Of a stretch of 64,000 bases of DNA, positions 12,653-24,690 are shown piece by piece (position 1 is the stretch's first letter; every line of letters starts with the position of its first letter). The notes under the pieces were generated by a model. It was given only the letters and a program-made list of their open reading frames with translations, searched no databases and had not been told where the DNA came from. The stretch spans positions 1-64,000 of the forward strand of contig JAMKCH010007188.1 of NCBI GenBank assembly GCA_023653785.1, read 5' to 3'. This DNA comes from Ophioderma brevispina (Eukaryota > Echinodermata > Ophiuroidea > Amphilepidida > Ophiodermatidae). Position numbers and translations under genes: made by a program.

Positions 12653-13965
12653 GACAAATGGTAAAGATGATATAAATGACTCAACTTTTTGTCAGTAAGT
12701 TGAGGGAAACAAAGCTACAGATCGGAACTGCCCCTTTCAAGATGCTTTGTTCTGATGTCTTTGATAACACTTCCCAGACTTTCCAAAGAAGTATAAATAT
12801 TTTGCAAACAAAGATTGTACTTACTCAACTTTCTGGTCAGGCCATAAACTTGGAGCCATATCTCTCCGACTATATGAATCTCTCAATGAACTCAGGGGGG
12901 GGACATGACAACCTAACGCACCAGCGAATTCAAAACTGATCACACTTCCGGGTGCTAGTTCTGTTTTCAAAGACTTAACGGTAGGAGGGCACTCTTACGC
13001 ATATCGAACGGTTACAAACAGGATTGACTAAAGACTAGCTGGTCACGAATATTAAAATCTAATGACCGTTATTGGCAATTACACTATTTTTCAGCGGGGC
13101 TGAATCCCTTAACCCCGACGGATTTTGAAGTCGATGTGTTTCTTCCCTAAATTATCATGATATTACTAAGATCTTTTGAACAAAGGTTTACGAGATGATT
13201 TTGTAATATCAATGGGACCGAGCTGCACATACTTTAAATGCACATAGCCCCAATTCCCCAAATTACCGTTACTTTGGAATCTCCAATGTTATAGAAAGTG
13301 TCTGTACGGACAGTTAATGACTAAATGTATGATTTTGTCCTTATTAGGTGCTTTTTGGTCTTACCAATGTTATATTTGTTGGATACCGGTTATTGTTACA
13401 GAATGCAAAAATTGATTTTTGATGATTTTTTCGATTTTTTGATATTTTTGATAGGAAGCTTTACATTAGTGCAAAAAATCCAGAATTTTACATTCTTAGG
13501 GACACCTGTTTGTGTGTAAATTTCTCGTTGCGACCTCAGATGACAGAAATTTACTAAAATTTTAATGACAGAGTTAGCAAATTTTATTTTTAAAAGACAA
13601 TGTGTGTGACCCTGTAAACGTTCACACTTGTGAAGTAACTCATAGGTCAGTCACACGCCACAGCATCTGATATGATCCAGACATGTTCTGTTTTGATATG
13701 TGATGTGCCCAGTGACCATTTAGTATGTACCAGTAACTTAAAGGGGTGTGTTTCAATCATCGTTGGGACCCTCATAAATTGCCCGGAAATAGTATTAGTT
13801 TTGGAATAAGATGAAATGCGGTATTTTTCTATTGTGTCATTGAAATTTCAGCCTTCAAAGGTTAGAGACAAACTTGCCATTTTAAGGTTTAACATCATAT
13901 ATAGAAGCACAGCAGTGCAGTGAATAGGATGTTGAAATATGCATTATCCTTATCCCATCAAACCA
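12653..13965. other. non-coding, unrecognised 87-codon frame only
   Basis: A frame at 12676-12939 is the longest here. It resembles no family I know and has no splice or promoter context, so I do not call it. The rest is AT-rich without recognisable features. Confidence 0.4.
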
Positions 13966-13971
13966 CACATG

Positions 13972-14343
13972 GCGTAAATCCCGGGGGGGGGGAGTTTTGG
14001 TGTTTGGGGGGGAGATGGGGGAATATCCCCCCCAATATTGTGATGAGGGGGCTGGTCAATACGATCAAATCCCACCCAATGGTGATGGCACTGTGTTCAT
14101 GTTTGTTTTTGACCCAAAACAAAACCTCATATTTTACCATAATAGTTTAAAATGGCAAATTTCCGCACGCTTTGCGGCCATTTTGTTCTTTTACAATTAC
14201 ATTTAACAATATTAGCTTCGATAATGGCAAATTGTTAGCGCGCTTCGCGCGCAATGTGCTAGTAATACATCTTTTCAGCAAACCCGTTTTCATTACAATT
14301 TTTGTCAACCCCTTCCCCCCCAATGTCAAAAGAAAATTTACGC
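13972..14343. mobile_element. MITE with CACATG target duplication
   Basis: A 372-bp element whose ends are GCGTAAAT and ATTTACGC, flanked on both sides by CACATG (13966-13971 and 14344-14349). Just inside the ends sit a G-run (left) and a C-run (right). The interior contains the small palindrome GCGCGCTTCGCGCGC. It has no transposase frame. Because CATG is itself a palindrome, the exact TIR/target border could shift by one or two bases. Confidence 0.8.
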
Positions 14344-14639
14344 CACATGAACCACAAGTTTGTTTAACCATGACTTGATGGTGGACTTATGCCAAGTGCC
14401 AGGCTCCTGTATCAAGTTGAGAACACATAGGCATTGATCATTAAAATAGGGAAAAAAAGCACCTTTAGGTTTACATTGGACTGCTCTGGCCTTATTAGTT
14501 GAAAATGATATAATTAAATATAGCAGTTTTACTGAGAAATATCTTTAACACTTAAAGAGATTCTTGCAATTTCATTGGACAATCTGTCCATGTGATATGT
14601 ACTGATATTGCACAGCTGTACATATCACATAACTAGAGT

Positions 14640-14870
14640 TATTTTAATATAATAATAATAATAATAAATAGCAGGATTTATATTGCGCCTTATGTATGGC
14701 CTCTAAGCGCTTCACAAATGGCCGCTGTGATCATGTGGCCCAAACCATACATAAACCATTTTAGCATCCTTTCAGGGATGCAGCAGTCGGGATCAGCGCT
14801 ATCCCTTATCAGCAAACATAGAGATAACCATCGCAGCCGGGACCAGCTCCCCAAATATCGCATGGGTAAA
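14640..14870. repeat. (ATA)n followed by dispersed-repeat-like segment
   Basis: An (ATA)n microsatellite (about 14648-14668) is followed by TTTATATTGCGCCTTATG and CTCTAAGCGCTTCACAAATG, a GCGC...AAGCGC layout I associate with common invertebrate dispersed repeats. No second copy is present in this window, so the assignment rests on pattern only. Confidence 0.4.
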
Positions 14871-15511
14871 TCGAGCAACCAAGTGGTTATTAATTTTGTC
14901 CAGGGAAATTACAAGTAGTTGACTTCACAGGGCAAGGCTCGAAAACGCACGCATATACGCATGATAAGCAAACACTGGAGAGTCCGAGCGCGTACCTTAT
15001 TGAGCTATCTGTCGACTCTAATTTTAGTTATACATGGGCACTCTGTTTTACTTACACAAAACTTCTGTTCTTTTACTTCCTTATATTTGTTGCATTCACA
15101 GGTTCCTTGATTCTTTTGTTGGTAACGCAGTCTTGATTTGCTAATTTTTCGACCCTAATAGGCTAAATATTACACTTTAATTATAAGTATGTTTAAGAAT
15201 GAGAGTAAAGGTATGTTTTAGCTTTGTATGTATCATCATCATGTCACATCACAGGGGCGAAAGCACCTCTTTCGACTGTGCCTCATTGTTCAATAATGCA
15301 GTAACCTGTTGTGAAGAAACACGATAGAAACATCCAAGAGGAAAAAAAAATTATACCTTATTCTTAACTATTTTACCCCACACTTCTTCCCTCTCCAACC
15401 TATCTTTGTGTTTTTGAACTTTTTTATTTGTAAAATGGTTGATTTTTGGGTACTAAATCATTGAATGATTTTTATCCACGCCGGTTTTAACCAAGAGACC
15501 AGCGTCATCAG

Positions 15512-15688
15512 GCGGTGGATGCAGTGGTCTATTACAGAGTTCAAAACTGCAACAATCTCAATCGCAAAGTCGAAAATGCAAACGCCTCAACGAGGCTGCT
15601 GGCACAGACAACACTTAGGAATGTGCTGGGTACAAAGAATCTCTCAGAAATCCTCTCGGACAGAGAAGGCTCAGGCCATTATATTCAG
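15512..15688 (+). CDS. STOM: stomatin exon (SPFH domain, middle part), frame-disturbed
   Basis: The frame encodes AVDAVVYYRVQN, then VENANASTRLLAQTTLRNVL and GTKNLSEILSDRE, the hallmark of the stomatin SPFH/band 7 domain that oligomerises at cholesterol-rich membrane and regulates ion channels. The 177 nt (59 codons) end at CAG with donor GTTAAG, phase 0, matching the next exon at 39008. I chose the start after CATCAG as the simplest acceptor. Conserved-looking remnants (LTK, then D and SVI) continue upstream to about 15437 with several single-base frame shifts, so the true exon may begin earlier. Inside the exon an extra T at 15548 and a missing base near 15568 move the stretch NATISIAK out of frame, while the total length stays in frame. 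The cause may be assembly error, a recent compensated change, or decay. Confidence 0.8.
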
Positions 15689-16908
15689 GTTAAGAAATTC
15701 CGAACAGACCTATAGTAGATTCAACCCATCATGTCACCAGAGAAAAGTTTTGGACAGCGTCGATTAGGTGTTTTCGTGAGCGGTGTAGGTAAATAAGAAA
15801 ATATGTGGCCTGATTCACCTGTGTTCCATGAACGAACTAAGATAATCCGTCCTTTCATGTGGACATCCATTTTTATATAGAAAGGGCAAAGACTAAGTGT
15901 CAGTAACATTCAACTCACCTGTTACATTGAATCCCACTGAAGCATATACGATTAGTCAATGTTGTGTGATTAATGTATCTATAAATCACTTACGTTGACT
16001 TGATGTGTTCATTAAGCATGGAATCAATTTTTCTCTATATCTGGATACATGTTTCAATCGATGTTCTAGCTGGAATTTTAATTTTCACAACTGCCTGCCC
16101 CTCATTCAATGCCCATACCTTCCAGAAAAGTACTAGCTGACACGATGGGGTGAATCTACTATATGGTGCGTACTGTTTGTCTGAAACAAGGGCACGTTGT
16201 GTGATTGTGTGAACAATGGGTATTGGCGCGAAACAATTCTCATCATTTGCAGTACGGTGCGCTTCCATGGTTGCCTCGGAAGGGGATGTTTTCCCAATGC
16301 ATCATGGAAAAAGTCCACATCCATATCCCTGTAAATACAAATACAATATTACACAGGAGACAAATCAGTCTTTAGAGTTGCCTATAATATGATGGTCTAT
16401 TACTTGCAACTGCATACTAAAAAACTATATGCGATATTAAAGTGAACTTTTATCTTTCTGTCGATCACCCACAATCTTTTGATTAGTTTGTTTTTCACAT
16501 AATAGACTTCCAATTGTGACTTGGACAGCGATGTCGACCTTGCAGTCCAAATTGGACTGGCATGTTTAACTGCTGGTGTGAACCAACTTGCAAAATTGCG
16601 AGATTGAGAATACTGTGATAGTAACAAATAGGCAGGTTCTCATCACTTCTGAATGGTATGGCCTAATAATAGCAAAGGTGTGCTATCAATCCTGCCCATG
16701 TATTGCTGATCAACTATAGAGGGGGAAAAAATACTTGATCACTGAATGTGTAACTATCATCGGATGTGGTTTCAAATGTCATCAAGTTGAAGCGAGGTGA
16801 AGACAGCCCAAGACTGAGACGAGACTTAGAAACCTTAAAAGTAAAGAAAAGAATGCAGAGAAGAAAAAAATATTCAATCATACTGAAATGACTTCACACT
16901 GCAGTCCT

Positions 16909-18016
16909 CCCGGGTGAGTCAAAAAAAGTAAACCAAATGAGGATTTTTATGAAGGAAACCCTTAACAAATTTACCAAATTAATTCCCTGTGTTAGATAGT
17001 CTGTTTAAAGCAGCTTTCAATAATTTTTAAATTAAAACTATCAAGCGCCATTCAAAGTCTACGTTATTTTCGTGAAGTATCCAATTTTCTCTTTCTGCCC
17101 TAATCAAATGCACACTGACTGCACACGTGTATGAAACTCATTACAATGCAGTGTGAGGCTTCAACATAAATACCAATTTGATTTCTTTGTTGGCACCGTA
17201 TTCAAAAGCAAGGCAGTAGTAGGACCATTGTTGATGATAATTATAATCCTTAAGATTTAATAAATTAACAGGATAATTTACAAGTGGAACATTTTAATGC
17301 TCGATCTGTTATCCCAGCCTATACATGTAGTTTGGAGTTTTATTACGTGGAAATCAAGCCATTTTAAAAGAATGCTGCCATTGTTACTTTACTCTTCGGC
17401 TTCGAGTTCTCCAAAAATTGATTTCATTAAATATTACTGATATCTGGTTTCATTTTCTCTTTTTTACCCAGAGATTTTAACATTTATTTTGGTCGGAGGG
17501 AGGGGGAGAAGGGCGTGGAACCATTTTACTTTTGGGCATCAACTAAAACACATTTTGCAAAGGTGAACACTTTAACCTGTCATCTATCAATATTACTTTT
17601 CCTTATCTCTATTGGGGGCCACACCGGCAGGAAGGCAAGACTTTGAGTGCTGATCCGCCCTTACCCCTCCCACTCCAAACGGCCCTCACCGACAGACTTT
17701 GTTCCGCCCTGGGTTCTCGTGACATTTGTCAACACTAAATTCAATGGAGGATATGCTGGCAAATCCCAAAGCTGAACGTAAACCAAGAGTACTCTTGGGT
17801 CTCAGCGTGTCACCTTGTTCGTAGTTCTTTCACATCGGGTACTTTCACTTTTGAACGTGTTAACTTATTGAATGTGTTAATCAAGGTTTTAATGCCGTAA
17901 TTTTATATGAGAGCTAACAGAAACCTGGAATGTACTACAAAAAGAAAAATTATGAAAGTGCAAGGGTTTTGCATGAAAATCGCTCAATTTGGTTGTACTT
18001 TTTTTGACTCACCCTG
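16909..18016. mobile_element. 1.1-kb TIR element, mariner-like ends, no ORF
   Basis: The left end GGGTGAGTCAAAAAAAGTA and the right end TACTTTTTTTGACTCACCC are inverted matches, and similarity continues about 20 bp inwards (AACCAAAT...GATTTTTATG). The right end is followed by TG and TA. CAGGGTG-type ends with TA targets are typical of mariner elements, and the size suits a shrunken copy. No open frame survives, so it is either a deleted copy or a MITE. Confidence 0.6.
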
Positions 18017-20329
18017 TATGTAACATAAATGTTGGGGAAAAACCTGCAATGAATTTTGTTTAATTTTAAGCAAAATCATAAAATGATTACATTGTAAACA
18101 TCAAGATGTTGAGTGATTGGTAGTATGAGCAAGCCTCAAAAAATAAGCCAGCGGCAACCAGGGGCATTTTTTAAAAAGTTGCTACTGGTTCCCTGGGAAT
18201 AGGCAAGAACCCAGGTCAATTTCCTGAGAACCAGGGCAATTTCAAAAAATCAATATAGTCTATCTATGATACTTGCTTTACCTCCAAGTCCTTTTTATCA
18301 TTAACCTACCTTAATTACAGTAAACAATTTAAAACTCTTACATTTGGATACACTTTACTTTACTACAGTTTACTACCATTATCACATCTCAGGCATTAGT
18401 TGGACCGTCCTGGGGCCCGCCTTAATATTTTTTTGAACGAGGGGTTGCAGTTCCTCTTAAGGGTTTTAAAATCCATATTCTTGTGACTTAAGGCCTCCTA
18501 TCCCTACTTCCTGCGGACCTATTATTGCTCACTGGCAAGTCATGACGCACCAACTGAAAGGGAGGCCTGAATGTTTCTATGAACGAACTCCTTATCTACT
18601 CAGGTATAGGTGCAGTAGTAACTGTACAGGCAAGTGAGGGTGTACAATGACGGCATGGTCACCATGGTCAGTGACCATTGGTCACTGAATCTGGATTGTT
18701 TGAAGACCATTATAATGTTCTATGTAACACAATGCACTAAGATTTGTCTATGACAATGATCTGACCCTTGAAATGTCCAAATCATTAATGGTTGGTTGTT
18801 TTAAGGCGTTTCAAAAGTGCGTCGTTTAGAAGTTTATAAGCATATTGAAATGTCCGAGTCCTATTCTTTTGTACATAATGGTGTTTAAATAACTTATCCT
18901 TTCCTTATTATATGTTCTACATGGTCAATTTTCTATATATGTTGCAAATATAGCACTGATAAATTTACGAAATTGAAATATTTTCAAGTATTTTACATAA
19001 CTATTTATGATAGAAAAAAAAATTTATTAACTACGTTAATGCCTACTATTTGCAGCTAACACTTTTAAATTGATTTACCCATGCGCACACCTGTCCCTTG
19101 GTACAGATTGTATTACGTCATTTTGTCATACATTAGGTCCTGTTGATTTGTGTCGTCCGATGTAATTAGACTCTTGTCGACCAATTAGAGAATTTGTATG
19201 AAAACTTACAACCTGAATATCTTTCATGCCTGATTCAATAGCTTTGCACTCACGTGGACGGATAGCGAGGCGGCAAGCTTGACTGGGAATCAAAAATGGC
19301 GCTGACTAGCTGAGTTTTTTACGGTAAATTTGACGGCGACTGTACTGTGGTTTCTCATTGGACAAAATACAATGAATTTTTTAGCTCTTTTCAATCCACG
19401 TCACAGGTAAAATTCACCACTGGAATACTCAAAGACAAGGTTGATACCATTTCAAGTGCAACAATAAATATCACAGACAATGTTTTAAGTTTTCTTTTGA
19501 ATTAGTCACATCACGTGCGCATTTGTACAATGTACATGGCGCCTGGCTACTATTTTTTTCGCCGTTCCCAGGCGATTGCAGGCTTTACTGAACACCGGCA
19601 AATTTGCGGCCCTTGCTTCGCCCGTTTTTGAGGCTGTGAGTATGATTTAATTTTGGATGGTTCGAATATTTTTTGGCTGGGCCTTGCTCTTTACAGCTAA
19701 TGGCAATTTAAAAAGAGATAGAAACAGGCAGACAATCTTTCCAAGAATTTGCGGAACTTAAAAGCCAGGAGAGCAGATCGTCACTCCCAGAACCACAGAG
19801 ATGATATGGAAATCAACGGTACATATTGTTTGTAGCATTTTGTCAATAGATGTATGGATTATTTTGGCAGGTCCTATTCTTAAAGAACATGAAGATGTGG
19901 TCTTGACCTTCACTATGTTCAGAGTCCTGTTAACATCTAATTGCCATTGCAGGCGACCTTTGAATCATCACTGACTTTTCCTTTTATAGTCAGTACACTT
20001 CCCTACACTGGTCAAAACACAAAGTAAAACGGAAACGCTCTCAAACAATAATGAACCAGATCTCAACAGGTCGGAAGTTGTACACGGCCTGTAGGCAAAC
20101 CAAAACCTTGTGAGATGTAATATGCATAGAAGTAAAGTAAATGCATAATCTTGCAAAAGTCCTGCGCTTACAATTATAAACCGTTGTCCTCCAACTGTTA
20201 TTGGCTATACAATGTTCTTGAAATTTAGTACTGTTGTTTTTCAATTTGTATATTAACCCTCTCAAACACCGCCCCCTGACCGGTCGTTTTGCCGGCCGAC
20301 CGCCCAGTGCAACGAAAGGCAACTATTTT

Positions 20330-21215
20330 TACTTTTAACGGCCCAGATGCAACGAGACCAAAGTTGCGTTTGATTGCATCTCGGCCTTTTTTCCCGGCAC
20401 AGGAATAAGTAGCAGTAAAGTCAATAACGGCCCAGATGCAACGAAAAAAACATCGCGTCATTTCCTCGGAAGACGGCCCAAATGCCACGAAAAACATCGC
20501 GTCATTTCCCGGAGACGGCCCAGATTCAACGAAAACAATCGCGCCATTACCGGAAGACGTCCCAGATGCAAGAGAAACATCGCGTGCGCCGGGGCAAATA
20601 AAACGGTTAAATAAATAAATAATTAAATAAATAAATAAATAATTGATGCGTACTGCACACTGATCTTCATGAAATTTTGTAGAGCTATAGTGCGCCAGTC
20701 GTGAGTGGCGCTATTACTACATCATAGTCGTGCGTGGCGCATTATGCTACGTCATGCTCCCGGTTACGTCATGAAGACGTTCGCAATAATTAACCAAATA
20801 GCTTATCGCAAATGGTGGCGCTATCACATCGAATCGAAATTGTCTATTGGGCATTTTGTACACAGTGTCACCACCCGCCTGATGAAAAGCACTGCGCCTT
20901 CTGCGGGCAAAACGTCCGAAATGCAGTGCACGCATCGCATCATTCCAGTCAATAACGCCAGATGAACGAAAAACTCGCGTCATTTTCCCTCCGGAAGACG
21001 GCCCAATGCAACGAAAAACTCGCGGCATGTTCATTTCCGGGAAGACGGCCGGTGCAACGAGAAACATCGCGTTCATTTTCCGTTACAAGACCGGCCCAGA
21101 TGCAAATGAGGCGCAATGCTAGTCATTTGCGCGACAAACAGTAGTTGTTGACGCCAGATGCAAACGAAAACATTTTCCCGACCGGTAACCACGTCCCGGA
21201 ACGTTTTCGTTGGCC
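20330..21215. repeat. ~42-bp CpG-rich minisatellite, two blocks
   Basis: The phrase ACGGCCCAGATGCAACGAAA followed by ACATCGCGTCATTTCCGGAAG recurs in 20330-20600 and again, more degraded, in 20945-21215. Between the blocks lie an (AAAT)n run (about 20605-20645) and roughly 300 bp of other sequence. Short open frames of 60-109 codons here follow the repeat and are not genes. The CpG density is far above the neighbouring DNA. Confidence 0.8.
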
Positions 21216-21244
21216 CCTCTCATTGCCTCTCGGCCGTGTTAGTG

Positions 21245-21690
21245 TTAAAGGATGTTAGCATGCAATTAAATTTGCTTAGCTTGCCTGGTGAAATACATGT
21301 TAGCATGCTGTGAAATGTTAGCATGCTAGTGGAATAACAGTTAGCTGCTGGTTGAATGTTAAGCATGCTAGTGAGATACCTGAGCATGCTAGTGGAATAC
21401 ATGTTGCATGCTAGTGGAATACTTTTGCATACTATTAGAAATAGCTGTTAGGCATGCTAGTGAGAAAACTGCTATCATACCTTATGAATACATGTTAGCA
21501 TGCTAGTGGAATACATGTTAGCATGCTAGTTGAATACATGTAGCATGCTAGTGGAATATATGTTAGCATGCTAGTGGAATTCATGTTAGCATGCTAGTGA
21601 ATTCAATGTAATGCATTCTTAGTGGAAACATGTTAGCATGCTAGTCAAATACATGTTCGCATGCTAGTGACATACATGTCTATTGGTGGC
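21245..21690. repeat. 23-bp satellite, unit GTTAGCATGCTAGTGGAATAC
   Basis: Around eighteen copies of a unit built on TTAGCATGCTAG, GTGGAATACAT. The core TAGCATGCTA is a perfect palindrome. Copies in the middle (21490-21600) are nearly identical. Edge copies have single-base gains and losses, as expected of an array evolving by slippage or unequal exchange, or of residual read errors. Confidence 0.9.
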
Positions 21691-23762
21691 TAATTAGCAA
21701 ACCATTCCATCAACCAGACTCAATAAATTTGAATTCAATAGATTGGGGCCAGTTTGCAGTGACAATAAATTACCACCTTCACTTGAGCACACACAGACAC
21801 ACTCGCATCTTTTCTATATCTCTCCAAGTATTAGAATGCACGACGCCGACAATCGTGACATCATACGTTTTTTAATGGTGGTCACATTTGTTTTCCGCAC
21901 AAGTTGTTGTTTGGCCAAAAATACCCCGAGGAGATGAGGCGGAGGATCTAGTGCTTGATGATTCAGTTATCTCTGATCTGGCGATGACTGTAATTTTAAT
22001 AGGTGTGGTGTGGCGGAGAAGTGATGAAGACTTTGGAGATGCGATATTTTACCGTGCACATTCCCTGGAGGGATATCCCTACTAACCCAGGTCATATGAT
22101 ATTGAATCGCCCTGCTGAATTTGACGCACTTTGTTGCTTTGACCTCAGTATAATTGAATATCAATTTCACTTGCTTAAGAAGGTAGGAGTATTATGTTTT
22201 AGAAAGACTATGACCTTGGGACTATTATTGAGTATCATAAAGGAGTCTTGAAACAGGGGGGGGGGGGGGGGAACTGATATTTATACCTTATTTTTTTCAG
22301 TTACGTTGAAGACCCCTCCATTTTAGTGGCTTTATTTTACCTGGCTTCTTATTTTTTGCATGAATTTTATTCATTTGAAAAGGCAGATTAGATTTATATC
22401 ACTAATTTTTTACCAAATTTAAAACCTATATTTTCAAGACTTTAGATTGTGTACATTAACATATACACTCTCCTGGGTAAAGCCATAGTGTGAGTGAATT
22501 ACCTTTTAAATCCAAGGCCATTTACACACGTCAGCTTTTTTCCTGGGACCTGAGTCAAGGCATATGAAGCCCGCATGAATAAAAAATGAGTTCTGTTTAC
22601 AATATCGGCATCATCACATTTCCTGACTGTTCACACCAAGTATACCTCTTTTATACTTATTCAAAAACGTCCCCATTGAACTGTAGTCTCCTTACAAGAC
22701 CTCAAGTGGATTGTAACAGTCACAATGCATGATATTGTTTGTTATTTTCTGTGTGTAAGAATAATTTATAGGACGCTTATACATGGACCAGCTTTGTATA
22801 GCAGCTGTATATTTAACATTGACTTTATATAAAAAGGTGGCAGCAGTATTCAATTCAATACCACAGGTTTTTGCTTTTAGTTGATGCAAAGGTCAGTGAC
22901 AAAGGCTTTGCGTGAAGACAAAACTTCCGATTACCATATTTGCTCACTGAATTAGCACAGGTTATAAGTAATGATTGAATTGCAATTGTGTGAAAATTTG
23001 TAGTTATATAATATAACATCAGCATTGTAATAAGAACAATTTATACATTTCAAAATACCAATGTAAGAAATAGGTTTCATAACTTTGCACATTGATATAG
23101 CACAGTATGAATATAACCTTGACTCGGAGATATACATTGCATGCATTGTACATGACACGTGCAGTTTGGATCTAGGAGGTATAGTATTCTTCCCACAATG
23201 CATTTCTTCCCATACAATTTTTGCACTGATTACCACATGAGTCTATAGTGACAAAAAGTACTTAAATCGCAAGATTGGGATGAGTTCTGTTCATTTAGGT
23301 ATTTTTGTCATTGTAGACTTATGTGACAACCAGTGCAAAAATTTATTGAAAGAAATGCATTGTGGGAAGAACACTCTACCTCCTCTTGTTTGGGACATTA
23401 GTTCAAACAGGATTTCTTTGCGATATAAATATACAAAATAAGTAATTGGTGTCCCCATCTGATTAAACAATGAAGACAGCATTATTATGTGGTCCTAATT
23501 TTCTGACCACTCACAGCACTCTAGAGCATGATTGTGTTTTTATCATACAAATAAGCAATGGGTGCTTTTTCCACCCAAACAAACAATTGTGACACCATTA
23601 CACTGATGTGGTCATAATTTGTTTACTGTTATGACACACTGCATAACATTAAAACAAATCTTCTCATTGTACTAAAAAAATCTCACAACTATAGGTTTTC
23701 ACTTTGTGTCAGTTTGCAAGATAAAACTGTTTCTGGTTGCCTGTGTGAAAGTATATGATAGA

Positions 23763-24116
23763 AGGCTGACCCAGAGATTTCCTGATGAGGGCACACTCAA
23801 TTTTCAAACAAATTGTGTTTTTTGCATATACATAATGCTTGTCCATACACTAAACACTTTGTGAAATAACTAAGCTCAAATCGAAGTCTTTCATATAGAT
23901 AAACCCCAACTTTGTTTTAAAATTCTTGATCCAGAATTTTTGTTATACACGGTATCATATGGCACTTATGCTGTGCATAAATGTGTTCTGTATGAAAATG
24001 ACAAATCTGATTATCTGAAACTTTGGAATTAAGCATTTTAGGTGACTATCTTTAGTTCTAGATGACTATTTTAATTACTACACAAAAAATATATTTCAAA
24101 ATCTCTGAGTCAGCCT
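23763..24116. mobile_element. TTAA-type MITE, family C
   Basis: A 354-bp element with ends AGGCTGACCCAGAGATTT and AAATCTCTGAGTCAGCCT. The right flank is TTAG and the left TAGA, which fit mutated TTAA sites. It is the inverted relative of the copy at 12270-12648. No coding frame. Confidence 0.75.
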
Positions 24117-24429
24117 TTAGCCATTGTCTGCCTCATTTTGTGTCATGTGAAGTAAAGCAAAATTATAGTGGAGAAATTGGGTCAGTGGTATGACTGAGAG
24201 GTGGAAGGGCCTGCATATGTAAAGTGCACATCCAGGCCATGCCTTTTGTTGTTCAGACAATTATCCTGCAATCTACTTACTAGTGAAACAAGTATTTCTG
24301 ATATTAAAAGATAGCCTTACTATTCACAGGGTGTTTTAGTACATGGATGACCAATTAGCAAGTGGACGTTCAAATTTAAGGAAATTGGGGGCGCTTGTCT
24401 GGCAACAGATGGTGGTGGACAAGCCTCAT

Positions 24430-24690
24430 TCAGTATGGTAACTCGCCCAATAAATCAAAATAGATGACAGCAATATAGACTGCAAACCATAAACTGATTT
24501 GGGTGCTTTGATGTGGGCCTGTCATGGGTGTTCCCATGACCCACATACAACCTTGTCCTTGTACGTTATTCATATATAAAAATTCTAAAATAAACCTTAT
24601 AGTGGAGTTATTCTCCATATCTACCAGTTTTGGAATAAGAAACTATTGCTGGATAACATTTAAAAATTCAAATTTTTATGTGTTAAACCA
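24430..24690 (-). repeat. dispersed repeat X, copy 1
   Basis: Reverse-complement relative of 45075-45290. The best conserved core contains CATGGGAACACCCATG (a palindrome) and CCACATCAAAGCACC. Both copies keep a short frame reading MGTPMxxPHQST over the same stretch, which is probably chance given by DNA identity. The boundaries were set by where similarity fades. Confidence 0.65.

Noticed and set aside
12676..12939. 87-codon frame starting MTQLFVSKL
   Set aside because: No family resemblance, no splice or promoter context, and the length is within chance for this base composition.
16909..18016. Intact mariner transposase between the TIRs
   Set aside because: No open frame of useful length exists on either strand in this interval.
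21245..21690. CRISPR-like array
   Set aside because: The units are contiguous, with no unique spacers, in a eukaryotic intron. It is a satellite.
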